Part shown: one piece after another, positions 16,921-24,393 of the stretch
Layout of the letters: every line of letters starts with the position of its first letter
How positions within the stretch are numbered: position 1 is the stretch's first letter
Assembly: GCF_027111275.1 (NCBI RefSeq)
Contig: NZ_CP114286.1
Location: 2,170,001-2,234,000, forward strand
DNA: 64,000 nucleotides
Direction: 5' to 3'
DNA from: Flavobacterium luteolum
GTDB lineage: Bacteria > Bacteroidota > Bacteroidia > Flavobacteriales > Flavobacteriaceae
The notes under the pieces: model-generated
Database searches by the model: none
Told to the model about the DNA's origin: nothing
What the model saw: only the letters and a program-made list of their open reading frames with translations
Made by a program: the position numbers and the translations under genes

Positions 16921-18171
16921 ATGACAAAGGAGTTTGTTGATGTTTTAGTGATTGGTGCAGGACCATCTGGATGTGTTTCGGCATCTTATCTTTATAAAAA
17001 CAACGTAAAGGTTAAGGTTGTAGAAAAAACGAAGTTTCCGAGACTTGTAGTAGGCGAAAGCCTTATTCCGCGTGTAATGGATCATTTTGCTGAAGCAGAA
17101 TTGTTTGACGCTCTTGATGCAATGAACTTCGAAAAGAAATTAGGAGCTCGTTTTATCAGAGGAGAAGAAATCTGCAATTTTGATTTTAGCGTAAAGTTTG
17201 GCGAAGGCTGGGATTGGACTTGGCAAGTTCCAAGAGCAGATTTTGACAATACAATGGCCCAGGAAATTGTTAGAAAAGGAATTGATCTGGAATTTGAAAC
17301 TGAAGTTTTGGAAGTTTCTTTTGAAGGGAAAAATTCAAAAACTATCGTAAAAGACAAAGACGGAAACCTAAAAGAAATTCACGCTAAATTTATTATCGAC
17401 TCTAGCGGCTACGGACGCGTTTTGCCGAGGCTTTTAGATTTGGATACTCCGTCTAAATTAGATCCGCATTCTTCGATTTTTACACATGTTAAAGATATTA
17501 ATAGAGAAGAAGGAGTTGAGGGAACTCAAATTTCATTTGATATTCTGGAAACTCAAGTTTGGCTATGGGTAATTCCGTTTTCTAACGGAAATACAAGTTT
17601 AGGCGTTGTTGGTCCGACCGATTTTATCAATTCTCTTTCTGAAAATAAAGATAATGCTGAGGCTTTGCGAAATGCCATTCAGAAATCGGATTATTATATT
17701 AAAAGATTTGCTGGAACAGAGTTTTTGTTTGAACCAGTTAAATTAGAAAATTACTCAAGAGCCGTAAAAAGAATGTATGGCGATGGTTTCGCTTTAACAG
17801 GAAACAGTTCTGAATTCTTAGATCCAGTTTTCTCTTCAGGTGTAGCTTTTGCAACCGAATCTGGAATGCTGGCCGCAAAATTATACTTAAAAGAATCAAA
17901 AGGAATTCCTGTTGATTGGGAAGTGGAATTCACGCAATACATGAAACGTGGAATTGCTGTTTTTACTACTTATGTTCAAGAATGGTATACAGGAAATTTA
18001 CAGACGCTGTTTTTCCACCAGCCAGAGAATCCAGAAGTAAAAGAAAAAATATGTGCCGTTTTAGCAGGTTATGTTTGGAACGAAGAAAATTCGTTTGTCA
18101 AAAAACATGATCACGTAATTGCTAATATGGCGTATTTACTAAATATGCAAAAAGAACAAAGCCCTGAATAA
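16921..18171 (+). CDS. flavin-dependent halogenase-like oxidoreductase
   Basis: The 416-residue protein has the FAD-binding GAGPSG motif (residues 12-17), VVGESL at 43-48, the halogenase-type Lys73 in NFEKKLGARF, and the WxWxIP motif as WLWVIP (214-219). These match phenolic halogenases acting on carrier-bound substrates (PltA/CndH type). In the pigment cluster it could chlorinate or hydroxylate the aryl ring of the flexirubin. It is transcribed divergently from the lyase. Halogenase-like sequences can also be monooxygenases, so activity is uncertain. Its last codons form one arm of a terminator. Confidence 0.83.
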   Translation: MTKEFVDVLVIGAGPSGCVSASYLYKNNVKVKVVEKTKFPRLVVGESLIPRVMDHFAEAELFDALDAMNFEKKLGARFIRGEEICNFDFSVKFGEGWDWTWQVPRADFDNTMAQEIVRKGIDLEFETEVLEVSFEGKNSKTIVKDKDGNLKEIHAKFIIDSSGYGRVLPRLLDLDTPSKLDPHSSIFTHVKDINREEGVEGTQISFDILETQVWLWVIPFSNGNTSLGVVGPTDFINSLSENKDNAEALRNAIQKSDYYIKRFAGTEFLFEPVKLENYSRAVKRMYGDGFALTGNSSEFLDPVFSSGVAFATESGMLAAKLYLKESKGIPVDWEVEFTQYMKRGIAVFTTYVQEWYTGNLQTLFFHQPENPEVKEKICAVLAGYVWNEENSFVKKHDHVIANMAYLLNMQKEQSPE

Positions 18172-18184
18172 TCAGGGCTTTGTT
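18157..18184. terminator. bidirectional terminator overlapping the halogenase-like gene end
   Basis: A perfect 11-bp stem, CAAAGCCCTGA/TCAGGGCTTTG, encloses an ATAA loop at 18157-18182. The stop codon of the plus-strand gene lies in the loop region. It separates two convergent genes and can serve both. Confidence 0.8.
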
Positions 18185-18188
18185 TGGA

Positions 18189-18524
18189 TTACAATCCAAA
18201 AATCTTATCCATTAAAATCCATTTTTGTCCTGGTTTTGCCCATGGTAAAGCTTGTTGGAATTTCCACATTAAAGTTTCCCATTCTTGAACTTTTTCATTT
18301 TCGGCATCGGCTTTGTCTTTCTTTTCGAAAGTAAAATCTGCATCTGCTTCGATGATCATGAACAATCGGTTTCCTGTGCAGTAAATGTCTAGAACTTCAA
18401 TTCCAGAATCTTGAATGCTTTTTTTAATTTCTGGCCAAACATTTTCGTGTAGTTCTTTATATTCTGCAATTAAATCTGCATCATCTTTTAAGTCTAAAGC
18501 CAGATAGAATTTTTGAGTTGCCAT
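18189..18524 (-). CDS. L-rhamnose/L-fucose mutarotase (DUF718/RhaM family)
   Basis: The 111-residue protein matches RhaM-type mutarotases: N-terminal FYLALDLKDD, LHENVWPEIKKSI with the catalytic His, and the C-terminal PWAKPGQKWILMDKIF. It interconverts alpha and beta anomers of a 6-deoxy-hexose. It is the last gene of the minus-strand catabolic set, 10 nt after the hydrolase gene. The neighbouring oxidative enzymes suggest L-fucose rather than L-rhamnose, but sequence alone does not decide. Confidence 0.87.
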   Translation of the reverse strand: MATQKFYLALDLKDDADLIAEYKELHENVWPEIKKSIQDSGIEVLDIYCTGNRLFMIIEADADFTFEKKDKADAENEKVQEWETLMWKFQQALPWAKPGQKWILMDKIFGL

Positions 18525-18534
18525 AATGTAAAAT

Positions 18535-19389
18535 TTATCCTTGGTAAGCTACAGCAGTTTGTTTGCTTGTACCTAAACCTTCAATTCCTAATTCGATTAC
18601 GTCACCCGCTTTAATGTAAATAGGATCTGGTTTAATTCCCAAACCAACTCCTGGAGGCGTTCCTGTACTAATAACATCGCCTGGAAGCAAGGTCATAAAT
18701 TGGCTTAAATAATGTACTAAAAATGGAATTTTAAAAATCAAGTTTGAAGTATTACTGTTTTGGAACGTTTTTCCATTTACAGTCAACCACATCTTTAAGT
18801 TATTTACATCGCCAACTTCGTCTGGAGTTGCCATAATTGGTCCAAGAGGAGCGAAGGTATCAGAACCTTTTCCTTTTGCCCATTGTCCGCCGCGCTCGAT
18901 TTGGAATGCTCTTTCACTATAATCATTCAAAAGGCAATATCCTGCAATGTAGTTTGGCGCATCTTCTTCAGAAACGTAGCTTGCTTTTTTACCTACAACA
19001 AAAGCTAATTCTACTTCCCAGTCTGTTTTTTCGCTGTTTTTTGGAATAATCAAATTGTCATTTGGTCCGCATAAAGAAGTCGTAGATTTGAAGAAAATAA
19101 TTGGTTCTTCTGGAATTGCAGCGCCTGTTTCTTCGCAGTGATCCACATAATTTAATCCGATGCAGATAATTTTTGAAGGACGCGCTACTGGTGAACCTAA
19201 ACGAACTGAATCGCTAACTTCTGGTAATGCTGGATTGTTTTTTAAAGCTTCTTCTAATTTCGCTAAACCGTCATTTTCAAAAAAAGCTTCGTTGTAATCT
19301 GTAACGATAGACGAAACATCATATCTTTTATCATTTAGTAAAACACCTGGTTTTTCCTTTCCTTCTTCTCCGAATCTAATAAGTTTCAT
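18535..19389 (-). CDS. fumarylacetoacetate hydrolase family protein, probable 2,4-diketo-3-deoxy-L-fuconate hydrolase
   Basis: The 284-residue protein has the FAH fold marks KIICIGLNYVDHCEETG, the metal-binding DWEVELAFVVG segment and the GDVISTGTPPGVGLG loop. Members in deoxy-sugar pathways cleave 2,4-diketo-3-deoxy-L-fuconate to pyruvate and L-lactate. Association with a mutarotase, two SDRs and an altronate-dehydratase-type protein supports that role. It is followed at 10 nt by the mutarotase gene; upstream is a 280-bp gap filled by a repeat element. Confidence 0.85.
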   Translation of the reverse strand: MKLIRFGEEGKEKPGVLLNDKRYDVSSIVTDYNEAFFENDGLAKLEEALKNNPALPEVSDSVRLGSPVARPSKIICIGLNYVDHCEETGAAIPEEPIIFFKSTTSLCGPNDNLIIPKNSEKTDWEVELAFVVGKKASYVSEEDAPNYIAGYCLLNDYSERAFQIERGGQWAKGKGSDTFAPLGPIMATPDEVGDVNNLKMWLTVNGKTFQNSNTSNLIFKIPFLVHYLSQFMTLLPGDVISTGTPPGVGLGIKPDPIYIKAGDVIELGIEGLGTSKQTAVAYQG

Positions 19390-19419
19390 ATTTTAAATTT
19401 TTTAGTAATGTGTATTGTT

Positions 19420-19661
19420 TTTTTGCCACTCCCGATAGCAATCGGGATAAAGGATTAGAATGATTTCTTTTAGATTGTCACCCTGAGCGAAGTCGAAGGG
19501 CGTTCCAATTGAACGTGGGCTTCGACTTCGCTCAGCCTGGCAAAAGCAGGAAATAAAAATCTTTTTAATCCTTTAAATCTGTGGCTTTATTTTTTTGCTC
19601 GCAGATTTAGCAGATCTAGCAGATTTTTTTAAATCCTTTTAATCTTTTAAATCTGTGGCTA
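19420..19661. repeat. composite palindromic repeat, copy A
   Basis: The 280-bp gap between the FAH and SDR genes is almost entirely this element. It starts with TTGCCACTCCCGATAG and contains a core hairpin with 16-bp arms CTGAGCGAAGTCGAAG (19483-19498) and CTTCGACTTCGCTCAG (19520-19535). It ends in AAATCTGTGGC-type words, present twice (near 19576-19584 and 19650-19659). Related copies lie at 23166-23333 and 24156-24300, and a half core is at 42953-42968. It resembles dispersed BIME/REP-like elements known from Flavobacterium genomes. Confidence 0.85.
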
Positions 19662-19669
19662 AATAATTT

Positions 19670-20434
19670 TTAGTTGTTTAATTTAATAAATCCACCATCA
19701 ATTGGGTAATCTGAACCTGTGATGAAAGAAGATTCATCACTACATAAGAATAACGCTAAAGTTGCGATTTCGTCTGGTTTTCCCATACGTCCGATTGGCT
19801 GTGATTGTGATAGTTTTTCGAAAATCTCTTCTTCTTTTCCAGGATAATTTTTAGCGATAAATCCGTCTACGAAAGGCGTGTGAACTCTCGCAGGAGAAAT
19901 AGAGTTACATCTGATTTTATCATTCAAATAATCTTTTGCAACCGATAAAGTCATGGCCATAACCGCTCCTTTTGCTGTAGAATATGCAAAACGATCAGGA
20001 ATTCCAACCCAGCAAGCGATTGAAGCTAAGTTCAAAATTACACCTCCGCCAGAATTTCTCAGCGCCGGAATTGAAGCATGAAGACAGTTGTAAACCCCTT
20101 TTACGTTTACATTCATAATTCTGTCAAAATCAGATTCTGAAGTTGTGTCTACTTTTCCAACGTGAGCAATCCCCGCGTTGTTTACTAGAATATTGATATT
20201 TCCGATTTTTTGAAAAGTTGAAGTTACTTGTTCGTGGTTTGAAACGTCGCAAGCGTGAGCAAAAACATTTCCGCCATTTGATTTAATTTCTTCAACCGTT
20301 TCTTTTGCGCTTTCTTCCGTCAATTCTAGAATATGAACTTCAGCTCCTTGTTTAGCAAATAATACCGAAATCGCTCTTCCAATTCCGCTTCCTCCGCCAG
20401 TGATAATTGCTTTTTTATTTTGTAATGAAAACAT
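19670..20434 (-). CDS. SDR dehydrogenase, probable 2-keto-3-deoxy-L-fuconate dehydrogenase
   Basis: The 254-residue SDR has GGGSGIG (residues 13-19), NNAG, the catalytic Ser in LASIACW, and YSTAK, ending with DYPIDGGF. In the oxidative fucose route an SDR of this group oxidises 2-keto-3-deoxy-L-fuconate to the 2,4-diketo acid with NAD+. It is downstream of the dehydratase gene and upstream of the diketo-acid hydrolase, which fits that step. A TATCTTTG on the minus strand at 20482-20475, inside the end of the upstream gene, might add a local promoter. Confidence 0.83.
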   Translation of the reverse strand: MFSLQNKKAIITGGGSGIGRAISVLFAKQGAEVHILELTEESAKETVEEIKSNGGNVFAHACDVSNHEQVTSTFQKIGNINILVNNAGIAHVGKVDTTSESDFDRIMNVNVKGVYNCLHASIPALRNSGGGVILNLASIACWVGIPDRFAYSTAKGAVMAMTLSVAKDYLNDKIRCNSISPARVHTPFVDGFIAKNYPGKEEEIFEKLSQSQPIGRMGKPDEIATLALFLCSDESSFITGSDYPIDGGFIKLNN

Positions 20435-20471
20435 TTGATATAAATTTTTATGAGTTGTTTTTAATAGTCTT

Positions 20472-22127
20472 TTACAAAGATACGCCGCGTTTCCACGGAA
20501 TAAAATCGTCTTGGTTTAATTGAACTGCTTTCGGAATAATTTCGCCGCTTGCCGCTTTGATGCAGTATTCTAAAATTTCCTCGCCCATTTCTTCAATAGA
20601 TTTTTCTCCGCTAATGATCGGTCCGCAGTCAATATCTATAATATCTTTCATTCTCGTTGCCAAAACAGAGTTTGTTGCCACTTTAATTACAGGACAAACT
20701 GGGTTTCCTGTTGGAGTTCCCAATCCAGTTGTAAACAAAATTAAAGTTGCTCCAGAAGCCGCTTTTCCAGTTGTTGCTTCAACGTCATTTCCTGGCGTAC
20801 AAACCAAACTTAAACCTGGTTTTGTAACCAATTCGGTATAATCTAAAACATCAACAACAGGAGAAGTTCCGCCCTTTTTGGCTGCTCCAGCACTTTTGAT
20901 AGCATCGGTAATTAATCCGTCTTTGATATTTCCCGGAGAAGGATTCATATGAAAACCAGAACCCACTTTATGCGCCAGTTCATCATAAGACTCCATTAAA
21001 TCTATGAATTTTTTCGCTTTATCTTCTGTGACACATCTGTCAATTAAATTTTGCTCTGCACCACATAATTCTGGAAATTCAGCCAAAAGAATTTTTCCGC
21101 CTAAAGCTACGACTAAATCAGAAGTATAACCTACAGCAGGATTTGCAGAAACGCCACTGAAACCATCGCTTCCGCCACATTTTACGCCAATACATAAATC
21201 GCTTAAAGGCGCATCGGTTCTTTCGTATTTATTGATTTCGATTAAACCTTCAAAAGTTTTTTTGATAGCATTTGTAATCAAAACTTCTTCGCTTTCTGTC
21301 TGCTGCTGTTCAAAAATAAATAACGGTTTGTCGAAATCTGGGTTTTGTCTTTTTACATCGTTTACAAAATCCTGAACTTGTAAATGCTGGCATCCTAAAC
21401 TTAAAAGCGTGATTCCGCCAACGTTTGGATGATTCGCATAAGAAGCCAATAAAGCGCTCAAAGTAGAGGCATCTTGACGAGTTCCGCCACAGCCACCTTG
21501 GTGATTTAAGAATTTGATTCCGTCTACATTTTCAAAAACACGTTTGTTTTTTGGCGTCGGATTTAATTCAATATTGATATCGTTAATGTCATTTCCGTTC
21601 AAATAACCTTCCAGTAATTCGTGCGTAAATTGGTTGTATTTGTCTGTTACAGTATAACCCAATTGCTTGTGAAGTGCTTCTTTGATAACATCTAAATTTC
21701 TGTTTTCACAAAAAACAGTCGGGATAAAAAGCCAGTAATTAGCAGTTCCAACGCGTCCGTCTTTTCTTTTGTAACCTTTGAAAGTTCTGTTTTCGAATTT
21801 TGAAACATCTGGTGCATTCCATTCGTAAGAAGCGTTTCTGTAAGCGTACGGATCTGCAGCGTGTTTAAGGTTTTCAGTCGTCATTAAACTTCCTTTTGCT
21901 ACATCGTTTTGCACTTTCCCAACCAAAACACCATACATATTTACTTCTTCTCCCTGCTTCATATCCTGCATGTAGAATTTATGTTTGGCTTTGATGAGGT
22001 CTTGTAAAACGTAAGTTTTGTTTTCAAAATGAATGGTTTCGCCTTTTTGAAGATCGCTTAAGGCAACCAATACATTATCATCTGGATGCAGTTTTACAAC
22101 CAGTTTTTTTGTGTTATTCTCAGACAT
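20472..22127 (-). CDS. UxaA-family (altronate dehydratase-like) sugar-acid dehydratase
   Basis: This 551-residue protein has an N-terminal SAF domain (about 1-90) and a large UxaA-type catalytic domain with Cys-rich blocks FLNHQGGCGGTRQDAS and CIGVKCGGSDGFSG. The family dehydrates aldonates such as D-altronate with Fe2+ or Mn2+. Here, with no altronate pathway genes, it most likely dehydrates L-fuconate to 2-keto-3-deoxy-L-fuconate, replacing the enolase-type L-fuconate dehydratase of other bacteria. It is transcribed divergently from the AraC regulator. Confidence 0.86.
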   Translation of the reverse strand: MSENNTKKLVVKLHPDDNVLVALSDLQKGETIHFENKTYVLQDLIKAKHKFYMQDMKQGEEVNMYGVLVGKVQNDVAKGSLMTTENLKHAADPYAYRNASYEWNAPDVSKFENRTFKGYKRKDGRVGTANYWLFIPTVFCENRNLDVIKEALHKQLGYTVTDKYNQFTHELLEGYLNGNDINDINIELNPTPKNKRVFENVDGIKFLNHQGGCGGTRQDASTLSALLASYANHPNVGGITLLSLGCQHLQVQDFVNDVKRQNPDFDKPLFIFEQQQTESEEVLITNAIKKTFEGLIEINKYERTDAPLSDLCIGVKCGGSDGFSGVSANPAVGYTSDLVVALGGKILLAEFPELCGAEQNLIDRCVTEDKAKKFIDLMESYDELAHKVGSGFHMNPSPGNIKDGLITDAIKSAGAAKKGGTSPVVDVLDYTELVTKPGLSLVCTPGNDVEATTGKAASGATLILFTTGLGTPTGNPVCPVIKVATNSVLATRMKDIIDIDCGPIISGEKSIEEMGEEILEYCIKAASGEIIPKAVQLNQDDFIPWKRGVSL

Positions 22128-22287
22128 TGTGTTGTTTGTTTTTTTCTTTTTTTTGATGTCACCACTTTCGTTTTAAAACAATTTAATCCTTTGATTTTGT
22201 ATAGAATTCGGGCAGTTAACGGAAAATAAAATTAGCTTTTTTACACATTGGTTAATAGTCTAATATTATCCGTATCTAATCTTTAAT

Positions 22288-22299
22288 TATCTTTGCAGT
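22288..22299 (+). promoter_or_regulatory. candidate -7 element directly before araC-type gene
   Basis: TATCTTTG (22288-22295) matches TAnnTTTG and ends only 4 nt before the ATG at 22300. A start site at the usual distance would fall on or next to the start codon, giving a leaderless mRNA. No TTG -33 element is visible at 17-23 nt, so the call is tentative. Confidence 0.45.
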
Positions 22300-23196
22300 A
22301 TGAAATTGGAACAAACCAAAATAGCGTCTTATCTCAATACAAAAGTTTCGGTGCTCAATCGTATTGAACCTTTTTTTCAAGCGCCCTTTCATTCACATCC
22401 CGAATTGGAGTTGGTGTATGTAAAAGAGAGTTACGGCAAACGAATTATAGGAAATTCGGTAATGCCTTTTGCGCCTGGCGATATGGTTTTTTTAGGTTCT
22501 GATATTCCACACGTTTGGCTGAATGATGAGAAATATTATCAGGGAATTGAAGATTTAAGAGCCAATTCGATTGTCGTATATTTTCATAAAGATATTTTCG
22601 GACCTACTTTTTACGAATTAAAAGAAACTCAAAAAATCAACGAACTTTTTCTTCAGGCAGGAAAAGGAATTTCGATTATCGGAAAAACCAATAAGCAGAT
22701 TGCTAAAAAACTGGAAAAATTAGTTTCTAAAAAAGACTTCGAAGTAATTGTCGGACTTTTTGAGATTTTATCTATTCTTTCTGAAAGTCAGGATACGATT
22801 TATATCAATGACGAGATTTATTCTTTGATGCATAAAGATTCGAAAGTAGATCGTCTTTCGGAGGTTTTTCAATATGTAAATAGAAATTACAAAAAGAATA
22901 TTTCCTTAGAAGAAATTGCGGCTGTCGCAAATATGACAAAAACGTCTTTCTGTAGAATGTTCAGGGTAAAAACGAAAAAGAATTTTGTGGATTATCTGCA
23001 CGAAATCCGAATTTCGAATGCCTGTAAATTGTTGCTGGAAACCGATAAAAGTATGTCTGAGATTGCTTATGAATGCGGTTATAAAACAGCTTCAAACTTT
23101 AATAAGCTTTTCAAAAAAGTTAAAGGAATTACGCCTTCTGATTTTAAGAATAATGCGAAGGTTAGTTTTGCCACTCCCGATAGCTATCGGGATTAA
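22300..23196 (+). CDS. AraC-family transcriptional regulator
   Basis: The 298-residue protein has an N-terminal cupin sensor (HSHPELELVYV, PFAPGDMVFLGSDIPH) and a C-terminal double HTH (about 190-288) with ISLEEIAAVANMTKTSFCR and MSEIAYECGYKTASNFNKLF. It probably senses the deoxy-sugar or a pathway intermediate and controls the divergent catabolic genes. The last nine or ten codons, including the stop, lie inside a dispersed palindromic repeat (23166-23333), so the natural C-terminus has probably been replaced. The DNA-binding domain is intact. Confidence 0.9.
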   Translation: MKLEQTKIASYLNTKVSVLNRIEPFFQAPFHSHPELELVYVKESYGKRIIGNSVMPFAPGDMVFLGSDIPHVWLNDEKYYQGIEDLRANSIVVYFHKDIFGPTFYELKETQKINELFLQAGKGISIIGKTNKQIAKKLEKLVSKKDFEVIVGLFEILSILSESQDTIYINDEIYSLMHKDSKVDRLSEVFQYVNRNYKKNISLEEIAAVANMTKTSFCRMFRVKTKKNFVDYLHEIRISNACKLLLETDKSMSEIAYECGYKTASNFNKLFKKVKGITPSDFKNNAKVSFATPDSYRD

Positions 23197-23333
23197 AGAT
23201 TAAAAGGATTCCCTTTAGTTTGTCACCCTGAGCGAAGTCGAAGGGCGTTCCAATTGGGCGTGGGCTTCGACTTCGCTCGGCCTGACAAAACTGGATTTGA
23301 AAATCCTTTTAATCTTTATAATCTGTGGCAAAA
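23166..23333. repeat. composite palindromic repeat, copy B, with 9-bp terminal inverted repeats
   Basis: The 168-bp element is bounded by TTTTGCCAC (23166-23174) and GTGGCAAAA (23325-23333). Inside are paired AAGATTAAAAGGATT-like and AATCCTTTTAATCTT words, and the core CTGAGCGAAGTCGAAG (23228-23243)/CTTCGACTTCGCTCGG (23265-23280). It fills the whole gap between the convergent regulator and SDR genes, overlapping the end of the former and ending 4 nt from the latter. It may act as a bidirectional terminator. Confidence 0.88.
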
Positions 23334-23337
23334 AAAA

Positions 23338-24117
23338 TTAAATAGAACGATCTAAATGTGTGTAACCACCATCAACATAAATAATCTGTCCTGTTGTATG
23401 GCTTGATTTTTCAGACAATAAGAAAACCACCATATTAGCAATTTCTTCCGCGGTTGTCATTCTGTTTTCTAACGGAATATTTTTAGTGATTGCCGCTAAT
23501 TTTTCTTCTTTATTTTCAAAAGTATTAATCCATGTTTCGTAAAGCGGCGTGTAACATTCAGCCACGATTACGGCGTTTACACGAATGCTATATTTTAGCA
23601 ATTCAACTGCCCATTCTCTTGTTAAAGCGTTTCTACCTCCGTTTGAAGCGGCATAAGCTGAGGTTCCACCTTGACCAGTTTCGGCAGTTTTAGAACCAAT
23701 ATTTACAATTGCTCCTTTCGATTCTTTCAAATAAGGAAGTGCATGCTGTGCCATTAAATAATAGTGCACTAGATTTTTGTGAAGTGAAGCAGCGAAATCT
23801 TCATAATTTCCATTTTCTAATCCAACGCCATCATTAACTCCAGCATTGTTTACTAATCCATCAATTCTACCGAATTTGGAGATTACGGCTTCAACGGCTT
23901 TTTTGCAGTCTTCAGGTTTTGTTAAATCGGCGGCAACTTGATGCGCTTCTTTTCCAATGGCTTTTAATTCTTCTACGGCTTTGATGTTGTCATTTTCGTT
24001 ACGACCAACGATAAACGGAATGGCATTTTCTTCGGCTAAAACCTTAACGATTCCTAAACCGATTCCTTTTGCGCCTCCAGTAACGATAATGATTTTTTGG
24101 GTTAATGATAACTGCAT
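23338..24117 (-). CDS. SDR family sugar dehydrogenase, probable L-fucose dehydrogenase
   Basis: The 259-residue SDR has GGAKGIG (residues 14-20), NNAG (90-93) and Ser142, with Tyr155 in YAASN. The usual catalytic Lys of YxxxK is Asn159, confirmed in the nucleotide sequence as AAC. The end GQIIYVDGGYTHLD is typical. By position in the deoxy-sugar cluster it would oxidise L-fucose to the lactone. The missing Lys leaves either altered chemistry or a compensating residue. Repeat elements flank it on both sides. Confidence 0.8.
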   Translation of the reverse strand: MQLSLTQKIIIVTGGAKGIGLGIVKVLAEENAIPFIVGRNENDNIKAVEELKAIGKEAHQVAADLTKPEDCKKAVEAVISKFGRIDGLVNNAGVNDGVGLENGNYEDFAASLHKNLVHYYLMAQHALPYLKESKGAIVNIGSKTAETGQGGTSAYAASNGGRNALTREWAVELLKYSIRVNAVIVAECYTPLYETWINTFENKEEKLAAITKNIPLENRMTTAEEIANMVVFLLSEKSSHTTGQIIYVDGGYTHLDRSI

Positions 24118-24155
24118 GATATTAATATATTATAATTTAAATTCTGTTTAATATT

Positions 24156-24300
24156 TTTTGCCACAGATTATAAAGATTAAAAGGATTTTTTAAATCCTGT
24201 TTTGTCAGGCTGAGCGAAGTCGAAGCCCGATTCCAATTGGAACGCCCTTCGACTTCGCTCAGTGTGACAAAATAAAGCGAATCATTTTAGTCCGTAGCTT
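24156..24300. repeat. composite palindromic repeat, copy C
   Basis: The left end, TTTTTGCCACAGATTATAAA, is followed by AAGATTAAAAGGATT and the core CTGAGCGAAGTCGAAG (24210-24225) and CTTCGACTTCGCTCAG (24247-24262). The right end (TAGTCCGTAGC) has diverged. It lies upstream of the SDR gene and downstream of the sugar symporter, whose terminator is at 24330-24366. Confidence 0.82.
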
Positions 24301-24329
24301 TTATTTCTATTTTAAAACTTTTTTAAAAA

Positions 24330-24371
24330 TTTACAGCTGTTGTTCATGACAAACAACAGCTGTAAAAATAG
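24330..24371 (-). terminator. intrinsic terminator of the galactose operon
   Basis: Perfect 15-bp arms, TTTACAGCTGTTGTT (24330-24344) and AACAACAGCTGTAAA (24352-24366), enclose a 7-nt loop. In minus-strand RNA the stem is followed by a U-rich run. It lies 28 nt after the symporter stop codon. Confidence 0.85.
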
Positions 24372-24393
24372 AGAGAATAGAACTGATAATTTA

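Noticed and set aside
23166..23333. Insertion sequence with transposase
   Set aside because: The element is 168 bp with terminal inverted repeats but no coding capacity and no clear target-site duplication; it is treated as a dispersed repeat.
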